Positions 46,253 through 55,529 of a stretch of 64,000 nucleotides of DNA are shown here, one piece after another. The stretch is from Blastopirellula retiformator (GTDB taxonomy: Bacteria; Planctomycetota; Planctomycetia; Pirellulales; Pirellulaceae), in assembly GCF_007859755.1 (NCBI RefSeq), contig NZ_SJPF01000001.1, positions 1,290,082-1,354,081 of the forward strand, read 5' to 3'. The notes below the pieces were generated by a model, which had not been told where the DNA came from, did not search any database, and saw only the letters and a program-made list of their open reading frames with translations. Within the stretch, counting starts at the first letter, position 1. Every line of letters begins with the position of its first letter. A program made the translations under genes and the position numbers.

Positions 46253-46675
46253 ATGAACGGCGCTCTCGATATTAGTTCCAGTGCGATGGTGGCGCAGCGA
46301 GTCCGCTTGAACGCGGTGACCAGCAACATTGCGAACATGTCGTCGCTTCGCGATGAGAACGGCGATATCGCTCCTTACCAGGCTCGACACGTGATCTTTG
46401 AAACCGACAGCTCGATCCACGCTCCCGGCGGCGCCTCCGGCGTGCGAGTTTCGTCGATCGAAGAAGATCAGGTCGAACCGCTGTACCGCTATCAGCCGAC
46501 GCATCCGTTGGCGATTACCGAAGGCAAATACAAAGGCTACGTGGCCTACCCCCGGGTCAACATGGTCGAACAGATGGTCGATGCCCTCGAAGCTTCCCGC
46601 GCTTATGAGGCGAACATCGGCGTCGTCGAGATCTCGAAGAATCTCGCCGCCCAATCGCTCCGGATTTTGGCTTAG
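46253..46675 (+). CDS. flgC: Flagellar basal-body rod protein FlgC
   Basis: The protein has 140 residues. The N-terminal helix SSSAMVAQRVRLNAVTSNIA and the C-terminal EQMVDALEASRAYEANIGVV are FlgC signatures. It follows flgB by 14 bp with AGGAGAG as ribosome site. It forms the proximal rod with FlgB and FlgF. Confidence 0.95.
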   Translation: MNGALDISSSAMVAQRVRLNAVTSNIANMSSLRDENGDIAPYQARHVIFETDSSIHAPGGASGVRVSSIEEDQVEPLYRYQPTHPLAITEGKYKGYVAYPRVNMVEQMVDALEASRAYEANIGVVEISKNLAAQSLRILA

Positions 46676-46699
46676 GGGAAGCCAGGGAGTTAACGACCC

Positions 46700-46999
46700 A
46701 TGAAACCGATTCACAACGTTCAGCCGCAGACGATCCTGCCGAGTCAGTTGACCCGGCCGGCCGGAACGGCGCAGTCGCACGAATCGTTCGCCAACCTGTT
46801 TTTGGAAGGCTTTTCGCGCGTCAACGAAATGCAGCAACATGCGGACCGTGCAGTCGAGCAGTTGCAGACCGGCGGCGACGTCAATCCGTCGGAAGTGTTG
46901 ATCGCCGTCCAGAAAGCGGACGTCGAATTCAAGCTGATGATGCAGGTGCGCAACAAGATGTTGCAAGCCTACCAAGAGATCAAAGACATTCGAATTTAG
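46700..46999 (+). CDS. fliE: Flagellar hook-basal body protein FliE
   Basis: The protein has 99 residues. The second half, DVNPSEVLIAVQKADVEFKL and MMQVRNKMLQAYQEI, is the conserved FliE core. FliE joins the MS ring to the rod. It keeps the usual flgB-flgC-fliE-fliF order. Confidence 0.93.
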   Translation: MKPIHNVQPQTILPSQLTRPAGTAQSHESFANLFLEGFSRVNEMQQHADRAVEQLQTGGDVNPSEVLIAVQKADVEFKLMMQVRNKMLQAYQEIKDIRI

Positions 47000-47039
47000 C
47001 GCCCAGACGAACTCCCACTAGTAGCATTGAGGTCCACGG

Positions 47040-48680
47040 ATGGACTTTTTGAACAAAGCGTTTGAGCAGATCAAGGACCTGTTCTTCTCGATGACGCCGG
47101 GCTCCCGGATTATCGCAGGTCTGCTGATCGTGGTAATCGTGGCGAGCTTTGCGTTCCTGTTCCAGGGAAGCGTGTTCGAGCACGATACGGCGCTATTGTC
47201 GGGCGCTCCGATCGATCCCGCCGATCAAAAAGCGGTGCTGGCCGCGTTCGCCGCCGAAGGGCTGGACGACTACAAGGTTGAAGGGAGCCAGATCTTCATT
47301 CCCCGCGGCAAGCGCGCCGAATACGTCGCCTCGATCGTCAAGCACAACGCGATCCCGCCCGAGTTTCATCAAAGCATGGAAGACGCGGTCGAGGCCGCCA
47401 ACCCGTTCGAGTCGGAACAGCATCGGTCGGATCGCCAGAAAGTGGCGAAGGAAAAAGACCTGGCCCTGGTGCTGCGGAAGATGCGGGGGATCGAGTTCGC
47501 CTCGGTTCACTACGATGTCGAAGATAAGGGGGGGTTCCCTCGCCGCAAGGTTTACACCGCGTCAGTGGTGGTGCGTCCTCTGGGTAGCGAGCAGATCGAC
47601 CAGTCGCTGGTTCGCAGCATTCGCAACTACGTCTCCTACTCGATCGCGGGGCTCTCGCCGGAACATGTGTCGGTTACCGATCTGAACTCGCGCCGCACCT
47701 TCTCGGGCGATATCGAAAACCCGGCCGAAGACGCCTACGCCGCTCGCAAGCAGTTCTTCGAGTCGGCCTGGCAAGACAAGATCGCCGCCGCCCTCAATTA
47801 CATCGACGGCGTCAACGTAACGGTTAACGTTGAACTTGATCGCAAGATGAATCAAAGGGAAGAACGCCTAGAGCATGGGGCTCGCCCAATCGCCTTGCTG
47901 ACGTCGGCCGAAAAGCGGACCGAAATGAACAAGGTGCCGCGCGAAGGAGGACGTCCTGGTCTGGCCGCGCAAGCGCCCAACCAGCAAGCCGAACTGACGA
48001 CCGCCCCGGCCCGCGAATCGTCGATGGAAGAAAGCCGCGAAGAGACCGCTTCGGTCACCGATAAGACGCTGATGCTGAGCGAAACCGCGTCGTTGACGCC
48101 GCAGCAAGTCCGCGTCGTGGTGACCGTTCCGCAAGACTACTACGAGAACATCTGGCACAAGCAAAACCCGCCTGCCGCAGGCGCCCCGCCTAATAAGCCG
48201 GATGCCGGCGTGGTCAAGAAGATTGAAGAAGACGTCAAGAAGTCGATCGAGTCGCAGGTGGTGACCCTGTTGCCGCCGCAACCGCCGGGAGACGATCCTT
48301 ATCCGCAAGTCCACGTCACCTCGGTGACGCGAACCGACGTCGCCACGATGCCCGAACCGGCGCTGGCCGATACGGCGCTCGTATGGCTTGGCGCCAATTG
48401 GCAAACGGTGGCGATGATCGGCGTTGGCCTGTTCGCTTTGTTGATGCTTCGCAGCATGGTCAACAGCCAGCCGGACGAACCGGCGATGGACCAGGGCATT
48501 CGCTTGTCGGCGCCGCCGCAGATGGAGGAAGACGAAGAGGAGACCGACATTTCCGGCATGCTGAAAAAGCGGTTCACCAAGAACAGCCCGAACTTGAAAG
48601 ACGAGCTGATTGAGATGGTCCGGGAAGATCCGGACACCGCCGCGGGGATTTTGAAAAACTGGATTAACGCGGCTAGCTAA
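47040..48680 (+). CDS. fliF: Flagellar MS-ring protein FliF
   Basis: The protein has 546 residues. Two membrane helices, about 20-41 (IIAGLLIVVIVASFAFLF) and about 450-470, flank a periplasmic region with the ring-building motifs (VEGSQIFIPRGKRAEYVASI, VSVTDLNSRRTFSGD). The C-terminal cytosolic tail (EIDISGMLKK region onward, LIEMVREDPDTAAGILKNWI) is the FliG-binding part. FliF forms the MS ring that carries the rod and export gate. Confidence 0.95.
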   Translation: MDFLNKAFEQIKDLFFSMTPGSRIIAGLLIVVIVASFAFLFQGSVFEHDTALLSGAPIDPADQKAVLAAFAAEGLDDYKVEGSQIFIPRGKRAEYVASIVKHNAIPPEFHQSMEDAVEAANPFESEQHRSDRQKVAKEKDLALVLRKMRGIEFASVHYDVEDKGGFPRRKVYTASVVVRPLGSEQIDQSLVRSIRNYVSYSIAGLSPEHVSVTDLNSRRTFSGDIENPAEDAYAARKQFFESAWQDKIAAALNYIDGVNVTVNVELDRKMNQREERLEHGARPIALLTSAEKRTEMNKVPREGGRPGLAAQAPNQQAELTTAPARESSMEESREETASVTDKTLMLSETASLTPQQVRVVVTVPQDYYENIWHKQNPPAAGAPPNKPDAGVVKKIEEDVKKSIESQVVTLLPPQPPGDDPYPQVHVTSVTRTDVATMPEPALADTALVWLGANWQTVAMIGVGLFALLMLRSMVNSQPDEPAMDQGIRLSAPPQMEEDEEETDISGMLKKRFTKNSPNLKDELIEMVREDPDTAAGILKNWINAAS

Positions 48681-48694
48681 GAGGGGGAAACGCC

Positions 48695-49840
48695 ATGACG
48701 ACCAAACTTGATCAACAGATGATTCGGAAGGCGGCGATCGTCGTCGCCGAACTCGACCCAGACGCCGCCGACGTATTGCTCGACGGATTTCCGGACGAGA
48801 TTGCGCAACAGGTGCGGTACGAGTCGATGTTTGTCGACGAGATTCCGGCCGAAGAAAAAGCGGAAGTGCTGGCCGAGTTCATGCAGCGGCGCACTGGTTC
48901 GGCGCCCGCCCCCGAACCTGCCTCCGGCGACGAGTTGGTCCTGAGCTCGCCTCCGCATCCGGGATCGCCGCGCCTTCGCAAACCAGCTGTTGAGCCGCAG
49001 CCGGCCGCTCCGGTACCGCCGCCATTTCACTTTTTGAACGACGCGCCCCCCGAGATGCTGGCCCCGTTTTTTGAACAAGAGAGCCCCCAGATCATCGCAG
49101 TCGTTTTGTCGCATCTGGAGCCGACCCGGGCCTCCGCCATTTTGCGAGAGCTGCCGGTCGACTTGCAAGCGACCGTCATTCAGCGGCTGGTCGACCTGGG
49201 ACATACCGATCCAGAAACGCTCCGCGCGATTGAATCACGGTTGCAGACGATCGTCCAGGATCAACTGCAGGCGATGTCGAGCCGCCGGATCGGTTTGTCG
49301 GCCGCCAAGGCGATCTTGGCCGCTTCCGACTCCGCCAACAGCGCCGAAGTCTTGAAAGCGCTAAAGTCGCGCAGCGCTTCGATGGCCAAACGTTTGGGTG
49401 TCGACATTCAGCCAGAACCGGCGCCTATCGAGCCGCCGGCGCCGAGTCTTGATCAGGTTTACGTCCCGGCTCAGCCGCAGCCCGCGAGCATGGAACTGGG
49501 CGCCAAGCCGGCGCCTGCCGAAGCGCAAGCCCCGCCAGAGCCATGCGTGCCGCTGGCCGAGTTCGTCAAGTTTGATGACGCGCTGCTGGGCCAAGTGTTG
49601 GCCGATACCGAACCGCAAACGGTGCTCTTGGCTTTGGCTGGCGCATCCAACGCCGTCACGCAGCGGTTTTATCGCGGACTGGCGAAGCGGGAAATCAACG
49701 ACCTGCAGCGAAGGATTCGCGATTTGCAACCGGTATTGGTCCGTGACATTGATGCGGCGCAGAAGAAGTTGGGCGTCACCGCGGCCCGCGTGATTGCGCA
49801 AGGTCAGCAGGGCGGTTCTCGTTTGTCGGCATCGGCGTAG
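48695..49840 (+). CDS. fliG: Flagellar motor switch protein FliG
   Basis: The protein has 381 residues, longer than usual (about 330-340). The N-terminal domain begins QMIRKAAIVVAELDPDAADV; the middle domain has ESPQIIAVVLSHLEPTRASA; the C-terminal domain has FDDALLGQVLADTEPQTVLLALAGAS and REINDLQRRIRD with the charged torque residues. Two Pro/Ala-rich linkers (about 70-108 and 232-285) account for the extra length. It binds FliF and meets MotA. Confidence 0.93.
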   Translation: MTTKLDQQMIRKAAIVVAELDPDAADVLLDGFPDEIAQQVRYESMFVDEIPAEEKAEVLAEFMQRRTGSAPAPEPASGDELVLSSPPHPGSPRLRKPAVEPQPAAPVPPPFHFLNDAPPEMLAPFFEQESPQIIAVVLSHLEPTRASAILRELPVDLQATVIQRLVDLGHTDPETLRAIESRLQTIVQDQLQAMSSRRIGLSAAKAILAASDSANSAEVLKALKSRSASMAKRLGVDIQPEPAPIEPPAPSLDQVYVPAQPQPASMELGAKPAPAEAQAPPEPCVPLAEFVKFDDALLGQVLADTEPQTVLLALAGASNAVTQRFYRGLAKREINDLQRRIRDLQPVLVRDIDAAQKKLGVTAARVIAQGQQGGSRLSASA

Positions 49841-49852
49841 GAAGGTCACACC

Positions 49853-50512
49853 ATGAGCGTCATCAAAGCGGAACAGCTACAGGGTGAAGACCGCGATTTC
49901 TCGGCGGTCGCCTTCAATTTCGAAGACGTCACCGATCGTGCGCAAGGCGAGCTGGCCAAGATCAAACAGTACGCCGCCAAGCTGATTCAAGAGGCCCAAA
50001 AGGAGGCGGCCGCCATTCGCCAACAGGCGGCCACGGCTGGTCAGGCCGACGCCATGAAGAAGGCGCAGCAAACGCTCAAGACGCAGGTCGATCAGCAAGC
50101 GGCGACCGTCATCCCGGCGCTGCAGCAGATCGTCAAAGAGCTGACCGAAGCGAAACAAACGTTCCTGAAGGAATGGGAAAACGCGGCGCTACATGTCGCC
50201 TGTTCGATCGCCGAGAAGATCATCCGCAAAGAACTCTCCGAACGCCCCGAGATTGGGATCGAGATGATTCGCGAAACGATCAAGCTGGCGAGTGGTTGCG
50301 GCGAGATTACCGTCCATATGAACCCGTCCGATATTGATGCGATGGATCAAGGCGCCAGTAACTCGGCGAATGTGCTGCGGAAGCTGTCGCCTTCGCAGGT
50401 GACGCCTGACGCGAGTCTGTCGCGCGGCGGTTGTCGCGTCGAAACGCAATTTGGCGAGATCGACGGCCAGATCGAAACGCAGCTGCAGCGTATTGAGGAG
50501 CAATTGAAGTAA
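49853..50512 (+). CDS. fliH: Flagellar export ATPase regulator FliH
   Basis: The protein has 219 residues. A Gln/Ala-rich coiled coil (about 35-105) is followed by the C-terminal FliH/HrpE domain (ALHVACSIAEKIIRKELSERP to DGQIETQLQRIEEQL). FliH is the peripheral stalk of the FliI ATPase. Its stop codon overlaps the fliI start by one base (TAATG). Confidence 0.9.
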   Translation: MSVIKAEQLQGEDRDFSAVAFNFEDVTDRAQGELAKIKQYAAKLIQEAQKEAAAIRQQAATAGQADAMKKAQQTLKTQVDQQAATVIPALQQIVKELTEAKQTFLKEWENAALHVACSIAEKIIRKELSERPEIGIEMIRETIKLASGCGEITVHMNPSDIDAMDQGASNSANVLRKLSPSQVTPDASLSRGGCRVETQFGEIDGQIETQLQRIEEQLK

Positions 50513-51885
50513 TGTTGCACCCGATTTGCGGACAACTCGAGCACCTGATGTCGCACGATCTCGTCGGCGGCGTCGTCGAAACGATCGGCACCACCGTCGC
50601 CGTGGGCGGATTTCCGGCCCCAGTTGGCAGCGTCGTTGAGATCCAGCGTCAGTCAGGCAAACCGCTGGCCGGCGAAGTGGTCGGTTTTCGCGGCGAGTTG
50701 ACCCTTGTCTTTCCGTTGGAACCGCTCAATGGCGTCCGTCAGGGAAGCGCTGTGCGGCTGAAGCGAACGGTCCGTTCGGTTCCGGTTGGCGATACGCTGC
50801 TGGGACGGATCGTCGACGCGCATGGCAACTGCATCGACGGACTGCCGCAACCCGCTTCGGCGGCAAAGTCGCCGCTCGATCAAGATCCGCCTACTTCAAC
50901 CAGCCGCCCTCGGATTCAGGAGGCGTTTTCGACCGGCGTGCGGGCCATCGACGGCATGCTGACCTGCGGCGACGGCCAACGTATCGGCATCTTCGCTGGT
51001 TCGGGCGTCGGCAAGAGCGTGACGCTGGGCATGATGGCTAAATACGCCTCGTCGGACGTCAACGTCATCGCGCTGATCGGCGAACGTGGCCGCGAAGTGA
51101 ACGACTTTATTGAACGCGATCTGGGCCCGGAAGGGATGGCCCGCAGCGTCGTCATTGTGGCGACCAGCGATCAGCCGGCGATCATGCGGGTGCAAGCGGC
51201 GATGGCGGCGACCAGCATTGCCGAGTACTTCCGCGAGTCGGGGCGCCGCGTGTTGTTTTTAATGGACTCGGTTACCCGGTTTGCGATGGCGCAGCGCGAA
51301 ATCGGCCTGGCTGCCGGCGAACCTCCGACGACCAAAGGGTATACGCCGTCGGTCTTCGCGATGCTGCCGAAGCTGGTCGAACGGACCGGCCGCAGCGCCA
51401 AGGGAAGCATTACGGCGTTTTATACGGTGCTGGTCGAGGGTGACGACACCAACGAGCCAGTCAGCGATACGGTTCGGGGGCTGCTGGACGGGCACGTGAT
51501 CTTGTCGCGCGCGATCGCCGCCAAGGGGCATTACCCGGCGATCGACATCCTAGGCAGCATCAGTCGCTTGATGAACGATCTGGTGACGCCGGAAATTCGG
51601 GCGGCCGCCCAGGCGATTCGCGAACTGATGTCGGTCTATCGCGAGAACGAAGACTTGATCACGATCGGCGCTTATCGACAAGGGACGAACGCGCAGATCG
51701 ATCAGGCGATCCGGATGCGGACCGAAATTGACGCCTTCCTACAGCAGGCGATTGAAGAAAAGTCGTCGGTGCAGGAAGCGCAGCAGCAGTTGGTGCAACT
51801 GGTCGCCAAGTGTGGAACTCGACCTACGCCCAACCCGGCGGCGCTGGCGAAGGTAAAACGTCAAGCCCAACAGGCTGGCGCCTAA
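50512..51885 (+). CDS. fliI: Flagellum-specific ATPase FliI
   Basis: The protein has 457 residues. Walker A is AGSGVGKS (about 163-170) within the F1-ATPase-like core; ALIGERGREVNDFIERDLG, LFLMDSVTRFAMAQREIGLA and GEPPTTKGYTPSVFAMLPKL are FliI/YscN signatures. It powers unloading of export substrates at the type III gate. It is translationally coupled to fliH. Confidence 0.97.
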   Translation: MLHPICGQLEHLMSHDLVGGVVETIGTTVAVGGFPAPVGSVVEIQRQSGKPLAGEVVGFRGELTLVFPLEPLNGVRQGSAVRLKRTVRSVPVGDTLLGRIVDAHGNCIDGLPQPASAAKSPLDQDPPTSTSRPRIQEAFSTGVRAIDGMLTCGDGQRIGIFAGSGVGKSVTLGMMAKYASSDVNVIALIGERGREVNDFIERDLGPEGMARSVVIVATSDQPAIMRVQAAMAATSIAEYFRESGRRVLFLMDSVTRFAMAQREIGLAAGEPPTTKGYTPSVFAMLPKLVERTGRSAKGSITAFYTVLVEGDDTNEPVSDTVRGLLDGHVILSRAIAAKGHYPAIDILGSISRLMNDLVTPEIRAAAQAIRELMSVYRENEDLITIGAYRQGTNAQIDQAIRMRTEIDAFLQQAIEEKSSVQEAQQQLVQLVAKCGTRPTPNPAALAKVKRQAQQAGA

Positions 51886-51908
51886 ACGAGAAAGGACGAA
51901 GGTAACCG

Positions 51909-52358
51909 ATGGCCGACTTTCGCTTTCGCCTAGCGACCTACCTGAAACTGAAGATCGCTGCGCGCGATCAGCGCCAAGCCGAACTGATGGAAGTGCTATC
52001 GATCCAGGATCAGCTCACTCAGGAGATGCAGGAGACCGAGGAGCAGCTGAAGCAGACGGTGCTGGAAGCTCGCGACGGGTGCTCGATCGGCCGCATGAAC
52101 GTCGACAACCTGATTGTCGCTCAGCGAGAAATGAATCACCTGCGGGCCGTGATCGGCCACAAGCGAGGTCTGCAGAAGAAATTGGCGCCCCATATCGAAC
52201 AACGTCGCAACGCCCTGCTGGAAGCGGAGAAGGAAGTCCGTTCGCTAGAGAAACTGCGTGAGCGGCAGGAGAAACGCTTTCATGCCGAGCAAGAGCGACG
52301 CGAGAGCATCCAGATGGACGAAATCGCATTGATCGCCTTTGCGCGGAAAGGACGGTAA
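51909..52358 (+). CDS. fliJ: Flagellar FliJ-like protein
   Basis: The protein has 149 residues of continuous coiled coil, starting FRFRLATYLKLKIAARDQRQ, the usual FliJ beginning. It lies just after fliI, its place in most flagellar operons. FliJ forms the central stalk of the export ATPase. The assignment rests on position and form more than on specific residues. Confidence 0.8.
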   Translation: MADFRFRLATYLKLKIAARDQRQAELMEVLSIQDQLTQEMQETEEQLKQTVLEARDGCSIGRMNVDNLIVAQREMNHLRAVIGHKRGLQKKLAPHIEQRRNALLEAEKEVRSLEKLRERQEKRFHAEQERRESIQMDEIALIAFARKGR

Positions 52359-52361
52359 TCG

Positions 52362-53060
52362 ATGGCTGCAATACGACTGGCCGCCGCGGCGTTCGGCTAC
52401 CTCTGCGTTGCAACGGTATTGGCCGCTGGGATCGGCGCGGCGATTTTGATCGCGACGAATCGGGTCGACACGAACAAGGCGTACTCGATTTTGGCGATCG
52501 TCTACGGCATCGACGAAGACAAGATTCGCGAACAGTTGGACGAAGAATCGCAGCCTGAGAAAGACAACGAAGAGCCCGACATGCAGGCGGTGATCGACGC
52601 CCGGGCTCGACGGCACTTGGCGCTCGATTTTCGCATTCAGGCGATCGACACCGGAATTGAAAACATTCGCGGCATGCAAGCGAACCTGGCCGAAGAACGT
52701 CGCCGCTACGACCAATTGAAAACGTCGTTTGACGAGCGGTTGCGCAAGCTGGAAGAAGGGGTTCGCGACGACGCGATTGTCGAACTGCAGCGGACGATGG
52801 AAGCGATCGACGCCCGACAAGCGAAAGAGCAAATGATGATCATGCTCGAACGGGACGACAAGTCGATGCAGGACGTGGTGACGATCCTCAAGGGGATGCC
52901 GAACGACAAACGCAAGAAGATCATCGCCGAGTTCCGCTCGGAAGAAGAGAAGCAAAAGTTGGCGGACATCCTGAATCAGATTCGTCTGGGCGTACCCGAG
53001 GCGACGCTGATCAAAGATGCGCGGGATCAACTCGACCAGTTTCAGCCAGAAGAATCGTAG
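52362..53060 (+). CDS. MotE-like membrane protein
   Basis: The protein has 232 residues. One N-terminal transmembrane helix (about 8-32, FGYLCVATVLAAGIGAAILI) is followed by an acidic linker, a long coiled coil (about 95-150) and a C-terminal helical block LKGMPNDKRKKIIAEFRSEE. This resembles the MgtE-N-like segment of MotE, a motor chaperone in epsilonproteobacteria and others. It follows fliJ by 3 bp and precedes fliK, the place MotE-like genes often occupy. The exact function is inferred. Confidence 0.65.
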   Translation: MAAIRLAAAAFGYLCVATVLAAGIGAAILIATNRVDTNKAYSILAIVYGIDEDKIREQLDEESQPEKDNEEPDMQAVIDARARRHLALDFRIQAIDTGIENIRGMQANLAEERRRYDQLKTSFDERLRKLEEGVRDDAIVELQRTMEAIDARQAKEQMMIMLERDDKSMQDVVTILKGMPNDKRKKIIAEFRSEEEKQKLADILNQIRLGVPEATLIKDARDQLDQFQPEES

Positions 53061-53077
53061 GGTAGGGGAGTAGGGCC

Positions 53078-54751
53078 ATGGAAACGCGAGACTCTCAGGG
53101 CGTGCAGTCGGCGACGTTATCGTTGCCGCCCCGTACGATCGGCGTTGCTGGCGCTGCGCCGGCCGATGCGCTGGCGTTTATCACGTTGATTCAACAGAAC
53201 TCGGCCCTGACGCCGAAATCGCCTGGCGCCGAGGCGGGCTCTGTCGACAGTCGCCCCATCGACGATCAGCCGGCGACGGAAGATCGGCAGCCGACCTCCG
53301 ACGACGACCCCAAGGCCGAGGCGAGCCCCACTACAAACGACGACGCCAAAACGGTCTATGAAGCGGACGAGATTCCGGAAGAGCTGCTGGAGCCGGCCGT
53401 TGAAGAGGCTTCTGGCGACGCCGCGACGGATGACGACCGAGGAGACGAAGAAGTAATCGTCGTCGAGACGAAAGTAGCGACGCCGATCGAAGAAGCGCCG
53501 GTTGAAGCGGAAGCGGAAGAGGAAGCGGTCGTCGAGTCCGACGAAGTTGAGCCGGCCGCCGACCCGTCGCTGGTGCGAGCGGAAGGTGACGCTGCCGACG
53601 ATCGCGCGACCGCCGCCGAACTACAAGGCGAACAGGACGAAGCGATTGACCGGTTTGACGCCCAATTGACCGAGAGCGTCGCCGAAGAGAACTCGGCCGC
53701 CGCTGACTCGGAAACGATCGTCGAAACGGAGGCGAGCGGCGATGATCAATCGCAAGCGAGAGCGGATGTCGAGACTGCGGCGCCTGAAGACGAAATCCAA
53801 CTGGTTGCCGAAGAAGTCGCATTGGAGCAAGGCCGCGCCGACGAGCCTGCCGCGGCCGACGAGGCCGAGCGAATTCGGGAAGCGCAAGAAGCGGCTGCCG
53901 CAGCGCTCGAACAAGAGCCGGGTGGCGATGGCCCGAGCGACGCCGAGCAGTTCGCCTCTGATCGTCGTGAGGCGAGCGAGAAAGTCCGTGAATCGAGTCG
54001 AGCCCGGCAGGAAGCGGATCCCGACGCAGCGGTCGATCCGGTCGCCGAGGTGGAGCAGGTGCAACCAACGCCGCCGGCGACTTCGTCCAATACGACGCCG
54101 GACACGCATACGGCAGTCGCCGCGATGGAATCAGGCGTAGCGCCACAGCCTGGCGGAACCGCCACGCAACCGGCCGCGGCTACGAACTCGGCGACGACCG
54201 GCGATTCGTCCAGCGTCAGTGAACCGAATTTGGGTTCGGCGATCCAGCGTGGTCTGCAACGCGGTCTGTTGCAAAAAGCGAAGGGTAACGGCGACGCTCC
54301 CAAGATTGATTCGGCCAAGCAGATTCAATTGATTCAGCGGGTTTCTCAAGCGGTGCGCACCGCGCAGACGCAAGGAGGACCGATCAAGTTGCGATTGAGC
54401 CCGCCGGAGTTGGGCTCGTTGCGGGTCGAATTGGAAGTGGAAGAAGGGGGCATGAAGGCAAAGCTCGAGGCGGAGAACGAAGCGGTGCGAAAAGTGCTGC
54501 TCGATAATCTGCCGCAACTGCGAGATCGCCTGGCCGAATTGAACCTGCGGGTCGACTCGTTTGACGTATCGGTCGGACAAGACGGCAATCCGCAAGACGC
54601 CGGCGGCGCCCAGGCCGAGCAAGAGCGGAGTTCCTCCGATCAACAACAGTCTAGCGGTCAGCGCAACTCAACAAGCGGCGAAACCTCCAGCGAGGAAACG
54701 ACTTCGACGCCGATCGTCAGCGCCGATGGACAACTGAATGTGATGGTCTAA
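53078..54751 (+). CDS. fliK: Flagellar hook-length control protein FliK
   Basis: The protein has 557 residues. A very long acidic, Ala/Glu/Asp-rich middle (about 45-400) is low in order and shows no domain. The C-terminal Flg_hook domain (about 425-500) is clear: GGPIKLRLSPPELGSLRVEL, then KLEAENEAVRKVLLDNLPQL and LRDRLAELNLRVDSFDV. FliK measures hook length and switches export specificity; the long disordered region fits the ruler role. It ends with a Ser/Thr-rich tail. Confidence 0.93.
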   Translation: METRDSQGVQSATLSLPPRTIGVAGAAPADALAFITLIQQNSALTPKSPGAEAGSVDSRPIDDQPATEDRQPTSDDDPKAEASPTTNDDAKTVYEADEIPEELLEPAVEEASGDAATDDDRGDEEVIVVETKVATPIEEAPVEAEAEEEAVVESDEVEPAADPSLVRAEGDAADDRATAAELQGEQDEAIDRFDAQLTESVAEENSAAADSETIVETEASGDDQSQARADVETAAPEDEIQLVAEEVALEQGRADEPAAADEAERIREAQEAAAAALEQEPGGDGPSDAEQFASDRREASEKVRESSRARQEADPDAAVDPVAEVEQVQPTPPATSSNTTPDTHTAVAAMESGVAPQPGGTATQPAAATNSATTGDSSSVSEPNLGSAIQRGLQRGLLQKAKGNGDAPKIDSAKQIQLIQRVSQAVRTAQTQGGPIKLRLSPPELGSLRVELEVEEGGMKAKLEAENEAVRKVLLDNLPQLRDRLAELNLRVDSFDVSVGQDGNPQDAGGAQAEQERSSSDQQQSSGQRNSTSGETSSEETTSTPIVSADGQLNVMV

Positions 54752-54805
54752 ACGACCAAGACAATTCGAGAATCGCCTGCGTCGTGGGACGCTGCGCGGA
54801 GCCTT

Positions 54806-54820
54806 TGGAGACGCGGTTGC
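54806..54820 (+). promoter_or_regulatory. Weak candidate sigma-54 promoter before flgD
   Basis: TGG (54806-54808) and TTGC (54817-54820) have the exact spacing of a sigma-54 promoter, but the positions between match poorly. It lies in the 105-bp gap between fliK and flgD. Confidence 0.25.
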
Positions 54821-54856
54821 GCAGGGCGAAATTGAGACATTTATTTGGAGCGTTCT

Positions 54857-55435
54857 ATGTCAAGTGTTAACAGTTCTACGTCGACAACTAGTAGTGGATC
54901 TGAGGGCGCGTCGGGTGGCGGTCTGCAAGATCTCGATATGGATCAGTTCCTGAAATTGATGATCGCTGAGTTGCAAAACCAGGATCCTTTGGAACCGATG
55001 AAGAACTCCGAGATGTTGGAGCAGATCGGACAGATTCGGAACATCACCGCGACCGAGCAACTGTCGACCACGCTGACCAACGTCCTGGACGGCCAAAACA
55101 TTTTGTCAGCCACAACCTTGATCGGCGGTCAGGTTCAGGCGCTGACCGATGAAGGGGATGTGGTCTTCGGCGTGGTAACCGGCGCCCAGATCACCCCCAA
55201 CGACGATGGAGTGCGAGAGGTCTTCCTGAAGGTGGCGACCGATGACGGCATCGCGACCGTGCGACTGGACGACCTGTTTACGGTGCTTCCGGCGCAGGCC
55301 TACACGGGCGATGGCACGACCGACGAGACCGATGAGACGGACGGAGCGAACGCTGGCGGCGGATCGGACGAAACCGACGACAGCACCGACGACTCCAGCG
55401 ATGACGCTGCCGACGATTCGACCGCCGCGGCGTAG
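54857..55435 (+). CDS. flgD: Flagellar hook assembly (cap) protein FlgD
   Basis: The protein has 192 residues from the ATG at 54857; an earlier in-frame TTG is less likely. The hallmark DMDQFLKLMIAELQNQDPLE is followed by MLEQIGQIRNITATEQL. The C-terminus is unusual: after the FlgD Ig-type part comes a tail of about 40 residues made of Asp, Thr and Ser. FlgD caps the growing hook and is discarded afterwards. Confidence 0.95.
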   Translation: MSSVNSSTSTTSSGSEGASGGGLQDLDMDQFLKLMIAELQNQDPLEPMKNSEMLEQIGQIRNITATEQLSTTLTNVLDGQNILSATTLIGGQVQALTDEGDVVFGVVTGAQITPNDDGVREVFLKVATDDGIATVRLDDLFTVLPAQAYTGDGTTDETDETDGANAGGGSDETDDSTDDSSDDAADDSTAAA

Positions 55436-55529
55436 TCGCTTGAGCGAGACGACGATACTACCTGGCGAACGACCGACGCGATCGCCGCAAGCACCATTCC
55501 CGAGATTTCCTTTACGGAGAAGATGAAAC

